DNA from: an uncultured Bacteroidia bacterium
GTDB lineage: Bacteria > Bacteroidota > Bacteroidia > Bacteroidales > UBA932
DNA: 64,000 nucleotides
NCBI GenBank assembly: GCA_902789395.1
Contig: CADANY010000001.1
Coordinates: 124,001-188,000, forward strand
Direction: 5' to 3'
Shown here: positions 7,469-14,131 of the stretch, one piece after another
Layout of the letters: each line of letters begins with the position of its first letter
Position numbering within the stretch: the stretch's first letter is position 1
Notes under the pieces: generated by a model
Seen by the model: the letters and a program-made list of their open reading frames with translations, nothing else
Database searches by the model: none
Told to the model about the DNA's origin: nothing
Position numbers and translations under genes: made by a program

Positions 7469-7729
7469 TTATTTCGCCTCCCGAAGTTGTTTAATCAATT
7501 CGTCTGCGAGTTTTATTGCTATACGGACATCATCTTTTATGTCGATCGGGCCGTCATGGGCACATAATCCAACAAGTATATCCTTTGCCGCTTCTCTGCG
7601 GAATGAATCCCACTCTAAATTATCCTGTGCTTTCTGTATTTCAAGAGCTTCTTGACGTGTCATATCTTTCGACTTCTCAAAAAGGCTCGACGGGCCAAAG
7701 GGAGTGTCCCAATCTTTAATCATGCTCAT
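7469..7729 (-). CDS. Small phage early protein, unknown
   Basis: The start at 7729 (MSMIKDWDTPFG) follows a purine-rich GGAAGAAGAA site; a longer frame to 7753 adds only basic residues inside the upstream gene. 86 residues, charged and helical (RREAAKDILVGLCAHDGPID), with no known motif. It overlaps the upstream gene by 14 bp. Confidence 0.6.
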   Translation of the reverse strand: MSMIKDWDTPFGPSSLFEKSKDMTRQEALEIQKAQDNLEWDSFRREAAKDILVGLCAHDGPIDIKDDVRIAIKLADELIKQLREAK

Positions 7730-7886
7730 TTTCTTCTTCCTCCCATTCAACATTTACTTTCATTTCTTTATCATCAAGCGTGAATTTGAAATCAATCTCT
7801 TTACCATTATGGCAGAGTGGAATGCCTCCACCAGAGAGGTTGTAAGAGAGCATTCTTGCCGCAAGGATTAGCTCATTTAGTGTCAT
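7716..7886 (-). CDS. Very small phage early protein, unknown
   Basis: 56 residues from the ATG at 7886 (MTLNELILAARMLSYNLSGG); the longer frame to 7934 lies within the upstream gene. It has a helical N-terminus and a beta-like, acidic end (VNVEWEEEENEHD). It overlaps both neighbours by 14 bp, the usual packing of this block. Confidence 0.55.
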   Translation of the reverse strand: MTLNELILAARMLSYNLSGGGIPLCHNGKEIDFKFTLDDKEMKVNVEWEEEENEHD

Positions 7887-8145
7887 TTCTTTTTTCGTTA
7901 ATTTCAAGTATAGCCACTTTTGCGGTTCCGGCATTGAACGTTTTTTCTACCCCGTTAATGCTATATGTCCCGCCCTTAAAAGAGCACTCCATAACATCTA
8001 ACTCCTGCTGGAGAGAGTCAAGAACAAAAGTGAAATGTTCCAATGCGAACCTTACGCCGTCAGAATATTCACCAACGGCATCAGTCATCGCTGTCTTCCA
8101 GTTGTCTATATTCTTCCGTAGAAGATCTGCGTCAATGTATTTCAT
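7873..8145 (-). CDS. Small phage early protein (MKYIDADLLRKNI type)
   Basis: 90 residues. The N-terminus MKYIDADLLRKNIDNWKT is a pattern seen in many small gut-phage proteins of unknown function. A long amphipathic helix follows, ending in LDSLQQELDVMECSFKGG. No catalytic motif or membrane segment. Confidence 0.62.
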   Translation of the reverse strand: MKYIDADLLRKNIDNWKTAMTDAVGEYSDGVRFALEHFTFVLDSLQQELDVMECSFKGGTYSINGVEKTFNAGTAKVAILEINEKRNDTK

Positions 8146-8157
8146 ATCTAAATATTT

Positions 8158-8352
8158 TTAACACATTCCATTTACAGGTAATGCCTTGTCGGTTAATACT
8201 GCCTCCTCAATGCGTAAGCAGTGCTTGTAGTACTTACTTTGAATGTAAGATTCACACTCTTGCTTGTCTTTAGTCCAATAAGTCTCTGGAGTTGTCCTTT
8301 GATAGTTGTCATCACAAACAACTCGATATATCTTTTCAATGTTTACTGTCAT
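8158..8352 (-). CDS. Very small phage early protein, unknown
   Basis: 64 residues, with aromatic and cysteine residues in ECESYIQSKYYKHCLRIEEA. No recognised family. It starts 2 bp after the stop of the HNH gene upstream. Confidence 0.55.
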   Translation of the reverse strand: MTVNIEKIYRVVCDDNYQRTTPETYWTKDKQECESYIQSKYYKHCLRIEEAVLTDKALPVNGMC

Positions 8353-8354
8353 AT

Positions 8355-9005
8355 CTACATAGAGTTTTTATGTTTAACAGGTGTTGTTAGTGCTTTTTCA
8401 ATAGTCCAATGGCGTTTATATATTCTCTGGTATAGAGTTGGTTGATTTATATGTATTATCCTACTCCATTCCGAAATCGTATGATTCTCGCCATTGAACT
8501 CTATTCGCACATTACTTCTCCTATTATTTGCTTGAGTTATTCTTGAGGCCCATCGACAATTAGATGGTTCATAATTCCCATTATTATCTATTCTGTCAAT
8601 GCTCAGATCGTCTGAATAACCATTAGAGATAGCCCAATTATAAAAGGATAAATAATCGTGAAGCCAATCGTTACACATCGTAATACCTCTTGCTCCATAC
8701 AAATGATACGAGATACTGTTAGGATAATAACATCGTTCTTTTATAGAGCTCCAAATGGTATAGAGTCTTGACTTTGCTTCAGCATCTGAATACTTCCACC
8801 GTTTTTTATCTTTTCGCAAACATCCACACGATTTAATCCTTCCGTTTTTAAGATATTTATACCACACAATAGTTTCTTTCCCACAATCACAAGTACAAAG
8901 GAACCTACGAACATAAGTCCTTGGAGGATATATTATAGGAGACACTTCTTCCTTAATAAGAAGTCTACCAAATCTATCACCCTTTTTAACTATATTTGCT
9001 TTCAT
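8355..9005 (-). CDS. HNH homing endonuclease (third type in this phage)
   Basis: 216 residues. A zinc-binding N-terminal part ([19 protein letters not shown], then SCGCL) leads to the nuclease core [29 protein letters not shown], and [20 protein letters not shown], followed by a C-terminal HTH/NUMOD-like segment ([20 protein letters not shown]). This arrangement is typical of phage-borne HNH/AP2-related homing endonucleases that move between phage genomes. It overlaps the upstream gene by 4 bp (ATGA) and is read with the early operon. Its base composition is more AT-rich than its flanks, consistent with recent insertion. Confidence 0.9.
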   Translation of the reverse strand: MKANIVKKGDRFGRLLIKEEVSPIIYPPRTYVRRFLCTCDCGKETIVWYKYLKNGRIKSCGCLRKDKKRWKYSDAEAKSRLYTIWSSIKERCYYPNSISYHLYGARGITMCNDWLHDYLSFYNWAISNGYSDDLSIDRIDNNGNYEPSNCRWASRITQANNRRSNVRIEFNGENHTISEWSRIIHINQPTLYQRIYKRHWTIEKALTTPVKHKNSM

Positions 9006-9223
9006 AAACTATTAAGTCTGTCAATAACATCCTTTAATGCCATATCATACCCTCCAACAATACCTTCCATTGCTCCCTCAATGGTCATTTTCCCTTCCAG
9101 CCACTCTATCAGGGCATCCTTGCGGATGTAACATTCATCCCAATTAGGGTCGTATGTGGTTTCTATCCAGGGCTTCCTCTCCTCAATTTCTTCTTTTGGG
9201 AGGTAAATCTTATCTGGTATCAT
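9002..9223 (-). CDS. Small phage early protein ([12 protein letters not shown] type)
   Basis: 73 residues. It carries [14 protein letters not shown] and [17 protein letters not shown], a pattern common in gut Bacteroidetes phage proteins of unknown function. It overlaps the downstream HNH gene by 4 bp. Confidence 0.62.
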   Translation of the reverse strand: MIPDKIYLPKEEIEERKPWIETTYDPNWDECYIRKDALIEWLEGKMTIEGAMEGIVGGYDMALKDVIDRLNSL

Positions 9224-9323
9224 ATCTAAATCAAATAAAGGGTGTGTACTTGGCGATAATAATTAATGTCCTATATCATGAAAAAAGTGCCTTTCCACAC
9301 CCTATGGTTTTACATCAGCTTCT

Positions 9324-9602
9324 TTATTTATAGAACTCTTTCCTGACTACTTCTGGAAGCACAAAATCTTCTACTTTTGTCCAATAGAAGTATTTATCTT
9401 CAGTTGGAATATTTGCGATACACATTGCAGTAACTAAAGCCTCACTATCAGTAACACACTTAAAATCTACTGGTGTACCATTTTCATTTCTCCACAATTG
9501 TCCATCCCAAACATTCTCAAACTTACAGTAAATAAACTTTTCGTAAGTCATTCCATCATTGCCATCATAGACAATTTTGTACTTATTAACAAAACTGCTC
9601 AT
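9324..9602 (-). CDS. Small phage early protein, unknown
   Basis: 92 residues, soluble, rich in aromatic residues (YKIVYDGNDGMTYEKFIYCK, then TEDKYFYWTKVEDFVLPE). No known domain. It directly abuts the stop of the WSEEDE-repeat gene upstream. The 100 bp downstream (9224-9323) hold only a weak GGGTGTG...CACACCC inverted repeat and no gene that I can see. Confidence 0.6.
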   Translation of the reverse strand: MSSFVNKYKIVYDGNDGMTYEKFIYCKFENVWDGQLWRNENGTPVDFKCVTDSEALVTAMCIANIPTEDKYFYWTKVEDFVLPEVVRKEFYK

Positions 9603-10619
9603 TTACATCAGTTCCTTGAGTTGTTCGTAGAGTTCTTTCAAGTTATACCCAACACTCCCGACAGTAACATCTCCCATACCCTTAATAACAGTACCAAGTG
9701 AGTATATCTGTTCCTCGCTGGGTTTCCAAGAAGACTTTAGGGAACGTAAAGCTGTTATAACCGTGTGCTTATCAATCCCACCCCAACAATTAAAATGGTC
9801 ATTCTGCTCTACAAAAGCAATTGCTGCATTTATTATGTTTTCGTCAAGTAAGGTAAGTTCCTGTTTTGGCTGAATATAAAGGGATTTGAGTCTATCACGA
9901 ATGCTTCTTAACCATTTTACTTGCTCAATGGTTGGATTCATCTTTTCGTTTACAACCTCACATATAAAAGCATTGTATGCTGCTTCATCCTCCTCACTCC
10001 ATTCTGCTGGCGTACCATTTTCTTGACTGCACGAAATTGGTACTGGCTTCTGCTCGCTACTGATTCCGTCGAGCCAATCATAAATCTTTTGATAATAGGC
10101 CACATCTTCGGGCTTCTTGTCTCGGATGAAGTCTGCTATAAGGCTCTTGATAATACGGATGTACTCTTTCTCGTCTGCCGTCTGAACGGGTTTCTGCTCT
10201 GCCTTGCCAAGTTCGTAGAAATAATGAGCTAATCTCTGGAACTCCTTCCATTCCATTTCGCAATGTCTCTTACCATCCCGTACCTTGGCGTGTGCCCCAT
10301 ACTCAACGAGAATCTTTCCGGTAAGGTGTCCGTTTTCATCGGACATTTCGGATTTATTGTTATTCGCTGGCTTCTGCTCTTTCTGCTTTTCAAGGTAGGC
10401 AATCCATTCATGTTCTTGTTTCTCTGACACCCCGTTTGCCTTATACAAGATATAGTGTATTATCTCCTTCCTTATCCTCTCATCCTCACTCTCTTGGAGT
10501 TGTGGGAAAATAGTTTTTACTACTCCTTCAACTAAATCTTTATCAGCAGCCACATCAATAGCAGCTTTTGATCTTTTTAATGCCTCATCATAGGCTCGAG
10601 CTTTTTCTTCTTGTGTCAT
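9603..10619 (-). CDS. Phage protein with EQKP / WSEEDE repeats
   Basis: 338 residues from the ATG at 10619 (MTQEEKARAYDEALKRSKAA). The sequence is a chain of related helical modules: acidic stretches (ESEDERIRKEIIHYI), EQKP linkers repeated three times, and the phrases PAEWSEEDEAAYN and SSWKPSEEQIYSL. This modular design, with variable numbers of WSEEDE-like units, is frequent in gut Bacteroidetes phages; the function is unknown. Upstream of the gene lies a stable hairpin (10662-10717) that may be its leader or the terminator of the 50-codon gene before it. Confidence 0.75.
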   Translation of the reverse strand: MTQEEKARAYDEALKRSKAAIDVAADKDLVEGVVKTIFPQLQESEDERIRKEIIHYILYKANGVSEKQEHEWIAYLEKQKEQKPANNNKSEMSDENGHLTGKILVEYGAHAKVRDGKRHCEMEWKEFQRLAHYFYELGKAEQKPVQTADEKEYIRIIKSLIADFIRDKKPEDVAYYQKIYDWLDGISSEQKPVPISCSQENGTPAEWSEEDEAAYNAFICEVVNEKMNPTIEQVKWLRSIRDRLKSLYIQPKQELTLLDENIINAAIAFVEQNDHFNCWGGIDKHTVITALRSLKSSWKPSEEQIYSLGTVIKGMGDVTVGSVGYNLKELYEQLKELM

Positions 10620-10661
10620 AAAAATCACGTTTAATTCACGTTTATTTCCTTTTCTTAAAAT

Positions 10662-10717
10662 AAGGGGAGCAGCCTTGCCGCAGGGACGCTACTCACTGTT
10701 ACTCGGTGGCTCCCCTT
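10662..10717 (-). terminator. Long hairpin between two phage early genes (terminator or RNA element)
   Basis: AAGGGGAGC (10662-10670) pairs perfectly with GCTCCCCTT (10709-10717), enclosing a 38-base loop that can fold further. On the minus strand it is followed by a T-rich stretch (TTATTTTAAG). It overlaps the stop of the 50-residue gene upstream. Terminator or processed leader are both possible. Confidence 0.55.
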
Positions 10718-10869
10718 TAATATGTTTCTTTAACGTAAAGACATCCTATGAGGTAATAGATATCGTCTACCGTCACATCTGACGGAGCATCTGAACCAAC
10801 AAGCCCGTACTTGATTATCGCAAGTAGTGCCTGCTTGTCAAGGGATTCTATGTATTCTTGACGTGTCAT
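10717..10869 (-). CDS. 50-residue phage protein
   Basis: A short frame with an ATG at 10869: MTRQEYIESLDKQALLAIIK then YGLVGSDAPSDVTVDDIYYL, ending YVKET Y and a TAA in the hairpin that follows. The start phrase MTRQEYIESL resembles that of other tiny phage proteins (compare MTQEEKARAYDEAL downstream). Helical and acidic, no known family. The 113 bp upstream (10870-10982) hold no gene; they contain a GCCGGG/CCCGGC hairpin (10890-10912). Confidence 0.6.
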   Translation of the reverse strand: MTRQEYIESLDKQALLAIIKYGLVGSDAPSDVTVDDIYYLIGCLYVKETY

Positions 10870-10982
10870 TTCTCATAAAATTTCCAGTAGCCGGGCCGGA
10901 GACTTACCCGGCATCCTGGATCCAAAAACAAACATGTTGACATGAAAAACAGATTGGTTTATTGATTGTCTCCGACTTGTAA

Positions 10983-11231
10983 TCAAAACAAGCAGTCCTT
11001 GTCCTCGCGGAACATCTGGGTGAAGATACCCATCAAAACATCGACGACGATGCTGTTGCCGGCCATCTTGTACTGCTGGGACTCGGAGATCATCTTCTTC
11101 TTTATGTCTCCCGGTTGCATTCCGTCCGGCGCGACGAAATCTTTGCCGTCCCAGACGAGCGGGTAGTTCTGGATCTTGCTGATGTCCAGATCTGAACACC
11201 CCATCAGGCGGAACGCCTCCCGCGGGGTCAA
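10983..11231 (-). CDS. C5-cytosine methyltransferase, C-terminal half (motifs IX-X)
   Basis: 82 residues: LTPREAFRLMGCSDLDISKI is the motif IX region, and QYKMAGNSIVVDVLMGIF is motif X, which completes the SAM pocket. The only in-frame start is a TTG at 11229-11231 that overlaps the stop of unit D; the natural start is more likely inside a longer reading frame restored by a poly-G change. It is the last part of the methyltransferase locus. Confidence 0.85.
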   Translation of the reverse strand: MTPREAFRLMGCSDLDISKIQNYPLVWDGKDFVAPDGMQPGDIKKKMISESQQYKMAGNSIVVDVLMGIFTQMFREDKDCLF

Positions 11232-11428
11232 TTTTCTAAACTGAATACCCTCCCTCCCAACTGCGATGTCGGGCTGTAACTCCCGAGTATCCGGACCACA
11301 TTCCAGGACTCCCGTGCAAGGGAAATGTCCGCCCCCCCCGTCAGGGTAGTAAGGCTGGCGTTCTTGAAATACGATGCCTTAATCGCATAGGCCAGTCCTT
11401 CCGTAGTTGTGTTAATCGGTTTCTTCAT
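11228..11428 (-). repeat. Target-recognition-like unit D (out of frame after G8)
   Basis: From the ATG at 11428: MKKPINTTTEGLAYAIKASY, then FKNASLTTLTGG. After the G8 tract it reads ADISLARESWN to a TGA. With G9 or G6 it would read GHFPCTGVLECGPDTRELQP and run in frame into LTPREAFRLMG of the C-terminal half. Its TGA overlaps a TTG (TTGA) that could restart translation. Confidence 0.6.
11332..11339 (-). repeat. Poly-G tract, G8 on coding strand
   Basis: Eight C residues on the + strand within unit D. It decides whether unit D reads into the methyltransferase C-terminal half. Confidence 0.8.
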
Positions 11429-11600
11429 CGTTAATCTCCAAGAGAAAATGGTTGTTATCCCCAAATGTCCGTGTAGTAACTGTGAAACAAGTTCCATCGG
11501 TTATCACCTTCTGATTGTATCCATCAAGCGGATAAGCACCTCCCGATAGTCGCATCTTGATAGCCGTCTCCGCTATCATCATCAATCTCCTGTTCCTCAT
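11412..11600 (-). repeat. Target-recognition-like unit C, second part
   Basis: From the ATG at 11600: IAETAIKMRLSGGAYPLDGY, then NQKVITDGTCFTVTTRTFGD, then NNHFLLEINDEETD. The order N..V...DG.C.T(V/L)TTR....N is the known transition from recognition domain to motif IX in C5-methylases. Its last codons overlap the start of unit D. Confidence 0.55.
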
Positions 11601-11724
11601 ATATCACATTGTCCATTTCGTCTTTCGTTATAGGTCGGGAAATCTCATTGTCTTCGCCGAGAACGATATTCCTTGCCGTAGCCTCATGCACCTTCCCCTT
11701 CATCGGTTTCATCCAGATCTTCAT
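11524..11724 (-). repeat. Target-recognition-like unit C, first part
   Basis: From the ATG at 11724: MKIWMKPMKGKVHEATARNI, then VLGEDNEISRPITKDEMDNV. The phrase KVHEATARN resembles the (I/V)KEATKxGY segment at the start of many C5-methylase recognition domains. The frame ends at 11524 while a second frame (from 11600) carries on the similarity. Confidence 0.5.
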
Positions 11725-11861
11725 CGTAAATCTCCATCACTCCGGTAGCTGGGTAATGCCCCCCCGAGGGTTATATTGGTTAATCCTGCCCTATTCGGCA
11801 TCGCGACCGTAATAGCATAAGAGCATCCGTTAGCAGTCGTATTCAGAAGTATTCTTTTCAT
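11721..11861 (-). repeat. Target-recognition-like unit B (out of frame after G7)
   Basis: From the ATG at 11861: MKRILLNTTANGCSYAITVA, then MPNRAGLTNITLGG. After the G7 tract the frame is lost (ALPSYRSDGDLR, stop). With G6 or G9 it would read HYPATGVMEIYDEDLDETDE to a stop at 11684. The TGA at 11721-11723 overlaps the next ATG (ATGA). Confidence 0.58.
11759..11765 (-). repeat. Poly-G tract, G7 on coding strand
   Basis: Seven C residues on the + strand within unit B, at the position equivalent to the unit D tract (before the (H)(Y/F)P.TGV phrase). Confidence 0.8.
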
Positions 11862-12009
11862 AAATCTCCATAATTGCAGTCGCAGAAAAACCATCTTTCA
11901 TCCCAATCAGGTCTCTGGTGAAATTCGTCCATCCCATCTTGAAATATCCGGCCTTGATACATCTACATATCCCCCCCCTATCTGTGTTAATCGGTTTCCG
12001 GAAAACCAT
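11830..12009 (-). repeat. Target-recognition-like unit A
   Basis: The frame from the ATG at 12009 reads MVFRKPINTDRGGICRCIKA, then GYFKMGWTNFTRDLIGMKDG, then FSATAIMEIYEK. The pattern INTD..GICR.IKAGY.K..NF...F.AT.VMEIY is what I expect inside the variable region of phage C5-methylases. A G8 tract codes RGG. Its end overlaps unit B. Confidence 0.6.
11971..11978 (-). repeat. Poly-G tract, G8 on coding strand
   Basis: Eight C residues on the + strand near the start of unit A, at a different place in the unit from the other two tracts. Confidence 0.8.
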
Positions 12010-12172
12010 TGTTGATGTCCGCGACCTTGAGGTCGGTGATCCCCAGTTCCTGGGCGATTGATTTGCATAGTTCGATTCCTTCATCCTTGCTATCAATGTA
12101 GATTCCCATATCGGACACTTTCGGCATCCAGCACCCGTCCATCGGGAAAAGATAAGCCATCATATCCGTCAA
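11987..12172 (-). CDS. 61-codon frame coupled to methyltransferase N-half
   Basis: It begins with TTG overlapping the upstream TGA (TTGA) and reads MTDMMAYLFPMDGCWMPKVS, then GIYIDSKDEGIELCKSIAQE and ends NNGFPETD. It has no match among C5-methylase motifs that I know. It could be a linker left by rearrangement or a separate small protein. Its last codons overlap the ATG of the first recognition-like unit. Confidence 0.4.
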   Translation of the reverse strand: MTDMMAYLFPMDGCWMPKVSDMGIYIDSKDEGIELCKSIAQELGITDLKVADINNGFPETD

Positions 12173-12870
12173 TCGTTTTCAAGTAACCGCTTCTTTTCAT
12201 CGTCAAGGTCTGCGATAAAACGGTTGACCTTCTCCTGGTCGAGATAGTATTTCTCGTCCACCTTGTCCTCCAGCACGTCGAGGAGTTTCTTGTCAAGCTC
12301 TCTCGGTTGCGGAAAGGTGTACCAGGCATCGCCGAGGATGGACACAACGAAGATTCTCTCTCGGTTCTGCGGAACTCCGTAGTCCTTGGCATTGAGAACC
12401 TGCATGAAGTTGGTATATCCGTAGGAAGTAAGTTCATCACACCATTTGAGAAAGAGCGGACGGAACTTATCCGAAACGAGGGCTTTGACATTCTCCATCA
12501 GCAGATACTTCGGCTTCTTCTGTATGGTCGCATACCTGGTCCACCAGAGGATCGAACTTCTTGTTCCGGACCCCTCCTCTCCTCCGGCCTGCTTGCCCGC
12601 ATTCGAGAAATCGGTGCAGGGAGTCGAGTATGTGAGTAGGTCGAAATCCTCCACCTTGCTCCAGTCGATCTTTGTCATGTCACCGAGGTTGCGGTCTGCA
12701 TACTCCGGGAACACGGCATCGTGGGCGCGGATGGCATAGGGGTCTATCTCCGACCAGGCGATGAGGTCGAACGGAATCCCGAGATTCCGGATGGCCATGC
12801 ACTGGCTATCGTAACCGGAACAAAGAGTTACAACACGGAGTGGGTTATCTTTTGTGTAGATCCAGTTCAT
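12169..12870 (-). CDS. C5-cytosine methyltransferase, N-terminal catalytic half
   Basis: 233 residues. Motif I is LRVVTLCSGYDSQCMAIRN (SAM binding), motif IV STPCTDFSNAGKQAG with the catalytic Pro-Cys, motif VI MENVKAL, and motif VIII YGVPQNRERIFVVSI. It ends DDEKKRLLEND at a TGA whose bases overlap a TTG start in another frame (TTGA). The product would methylate cytosine in phage DNA against host restriction once joined to a recognition domain and motifs IX-X; alone it should lack specificity. Upstream, 1 bp away, is a small winged-helix gene. Confidence 0.9.
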   Translation of the reverse strand: MNWIYTKDNPLRVVTLCSGYDSQCMAIRNLGIPFDLIAWSEIDPYAIRAHDAVFPEYADRNLGDMTKIDWSKVEDFDLLTYSTPCTDFSNAGKQAGGEEGSGTRSSILWWTRYATIQKKPKYLLMENVKALVSDKFRPLFLKWCDELTSYGYTNFMQVLNAKDYGVPQNRERIFVVSILGDAWYTFPQPRELDKKLLDVLEDKVDEKYYLDQEKVNRFIADLDDEKKRLLEND

Positions 12871-12871
12871 C

Positions 12872-13138
12872 TTACAGAAGCCTTGGTTCAGTGATGAAAT
12901 ATTCTTTTACTCTTGTCTCGACGAGTTCCCCGTCATCCCAGGTGGAGACCGTTACCCATCGTTTCTGGATCTCGGTGTGGTTCTCTTTGAGTCTGAGTTC
13001 CGAGATCCTGGTTGCGAGTTTCTTTTCCCCGAAGATCTCGTCTGCCTGCATCGGAGTCAGTGTCCCTCCGTTCTGGAGGTAAGCAAGGATGCGTCTCCGG
13101 CGCGATCCTATCGCTTTAGTGTTGATCATTTCTTGCAT
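12872..13138 (-). CDS. Small winged-helix DNA-binding protein
   Basis: 88 residues (start at 13138, or the ATG at 13129). The segment RRRRILAYLQNGGTLTPMQA followed by DEIFGEKKLATRISELRLKE is a winged helix-turn-helix of the type common in phage early regions, with the recognition helix at LATRISELR. It probably regulates early genes or helps replication. It lies 1 bp from the methyltransferase start and 10 bp from the replication gene upstream. Confidence 0.75.
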   Translation of the reverse strand: MQEMINTKAIGSRRRRILAYLQNGGTLTPMQADEIFGEKKLATRISELRLKENHTEIQKRWVTVSTWDDGELVETRVKEYFITEPRLL

Positions 13139-13148
13139 GGTATTTTTG

Positions 13149-14129
13149 TTAAGTGTTTTGTACAGGTATTTCGAAATAATGGATTGTGTATCCGTTACAA
13201 TGTTTTGCTTTCAAGTAATCAAGGATATGTCCTTTAAAGTGGTCAAGGTTTCGTTCAATGAAAGTGGATAGCCTTGATGTGCAGTGGATCGTAAACCGTC
13301 CGTTCATCAGAGTGTAGTTCACTCCGTCTGAAAGGGTATCCATCCGGATCTCTGGAGGAGCATCGATGGAAAGGAGCGTGGAGTAGATCTTTTGCCAGAA
13401 TCCTTTGAATTCTTCATCGAACCTTTCTTTCTGAGCCGGCTTCTGCTTCCACAGTTCAAGGGCCGCATCTTTTTCTTCGATGGACATCTTGTTCCAGACT
13501 CGACCTCCGGTGTTGTTGTAGGCGATGAACTTCTTGTATTCGACCTGCGGGTTCGGGATGTTTTTCAGAAAAACGAAATTTGAAAGAATTATTTCTTCTT
13601 GTTGTTCTTCTTGGAGTTCTTCGTTTCCGACTGAAAAGGAGGAAAAAGAAGAAAAAGAAATTTCATTTAATTTCATTTCTTTTAATTTAATTTTATTTAA
13701 TGCTATCCCTTTGCCATCGGTTTGCCTTTCGTTTGCTATGGATTTGCCATTCTGAGCCATTTCATTTGCGTTTCTCCTATTTGCCCACCGTCTTCTGGCT
13801 CCTTCCTTCCCTGCTGCTGATCTCATAGCAGAAACTTCCTCGGCATATTGCATCCTCTCGTCGAGCCCATGTGATGAGAAAGAGTCATCCGTAAGGTCGA
13901 ACAGACCAAAGTCCTCGATCACTTCTCTGATAAGTTCCGCATCAACCCGGAGATCGAACGAAAGCATCTCATAGTCACGATCACTGGAGAGCGACTCTTC
14001 GTCGCGGAGCCGCTCTACCAGCATCCAGTATATGCCGTAACCCTCTGCGCCCAACTTCTGGCGAAGACGGAGCATCTTCTTGGAATTCCTTGCATTGGAA
14101 TCGTGAGAGAAGTAATTATAGCTTGCCAT
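13149..14129 (-). CDS. Phage replication initiator-like protein (Lin1244/Lin1753, DUF4373 N-terminus)
   Basis: 326 residues. The N-terminus (YNYFSHDSNARNSKKMLRLR, then GAEGYGIYWMLVERL) is the Lin1244/Lin1753 winged-helix domain found in phage replication organisers. A low-complexity linker rich in K, E, S and F follows (residues about 135-180), encoded by a T/A-rich repetitive stretch at 13620-13720. The C-terminal domain (EYKKFIAYNNTGGRVWNKMS, then FKGFWQKIYSTLL) may bind DNA or recruit the host helicase. Its position between the recombination genes and the small early genes fits a replication role. Confidence 0.8.
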   Translation of the reverse strand: MASYNYFSHDSNARNSKKMLRLRQKLGAEGYGIYWMLVERLRDEESLSSDRDYEMLSFDLRVDAELIREVIEDFGLFDLTDDSFSSHGLDERMQYAEEVSAMRSAAGKEGARRRWANRRNANEMAQNGKSIANERQTDGKGIALNKIKLKEMKLNEISFSSFSSFSVGNEELQEEQQEEIILSNFVFLKNIPNPQVEYKKFIAYNNTGGRVWNKMSIEEKDAALELWKQKPAQKERFDEEFKGFWQKIYSTLLSIDAPPEIRMDTLSDGVNYTLMNGRFTIHCTSRLSTFIERNLDHFKGHILDYLKAKHCNGYTIHYFEIPVQNT

Positions 14130-14131
14130 CT

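Larger units (their letters stand above)
10983..12870 (-). pseudogene. Cytosine-C5 DNA methyltransferase locus, fragmented by repeat units and poly-G tracts
   Basis: Taken together, 12870-12169 encodes motifs I-VIII and 11231-10983 encodes motifs IX-X of one C5-cytosine methyltransferase. The roughly 940 bp between them, where the target-recognition domain belongs, hold several related units in different frames. As read, no single frame spans the gene. Changing the G8 tract at 11332-11339 to G9 or G6 joins the last unit in frame to the C-terminal half, so the locus may be switchable rather than dead. Each part is listed separately. Confidence 0.7.

Noticed and set aside
10983..12870. Poly-G frameshifts as plain sequencing errors
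   Set aside because: Not fully excluded, but errors at the three tracts cannot explain the other frame changes at non-repetitive joints or the repeated units, so a biological cause is preferred pending read data.
13620..13720. Simple-sequence regulatory repeat (T/A-rich)
   Set aside because: It encodes the low-complexity linker of the replication protein in one open frame.
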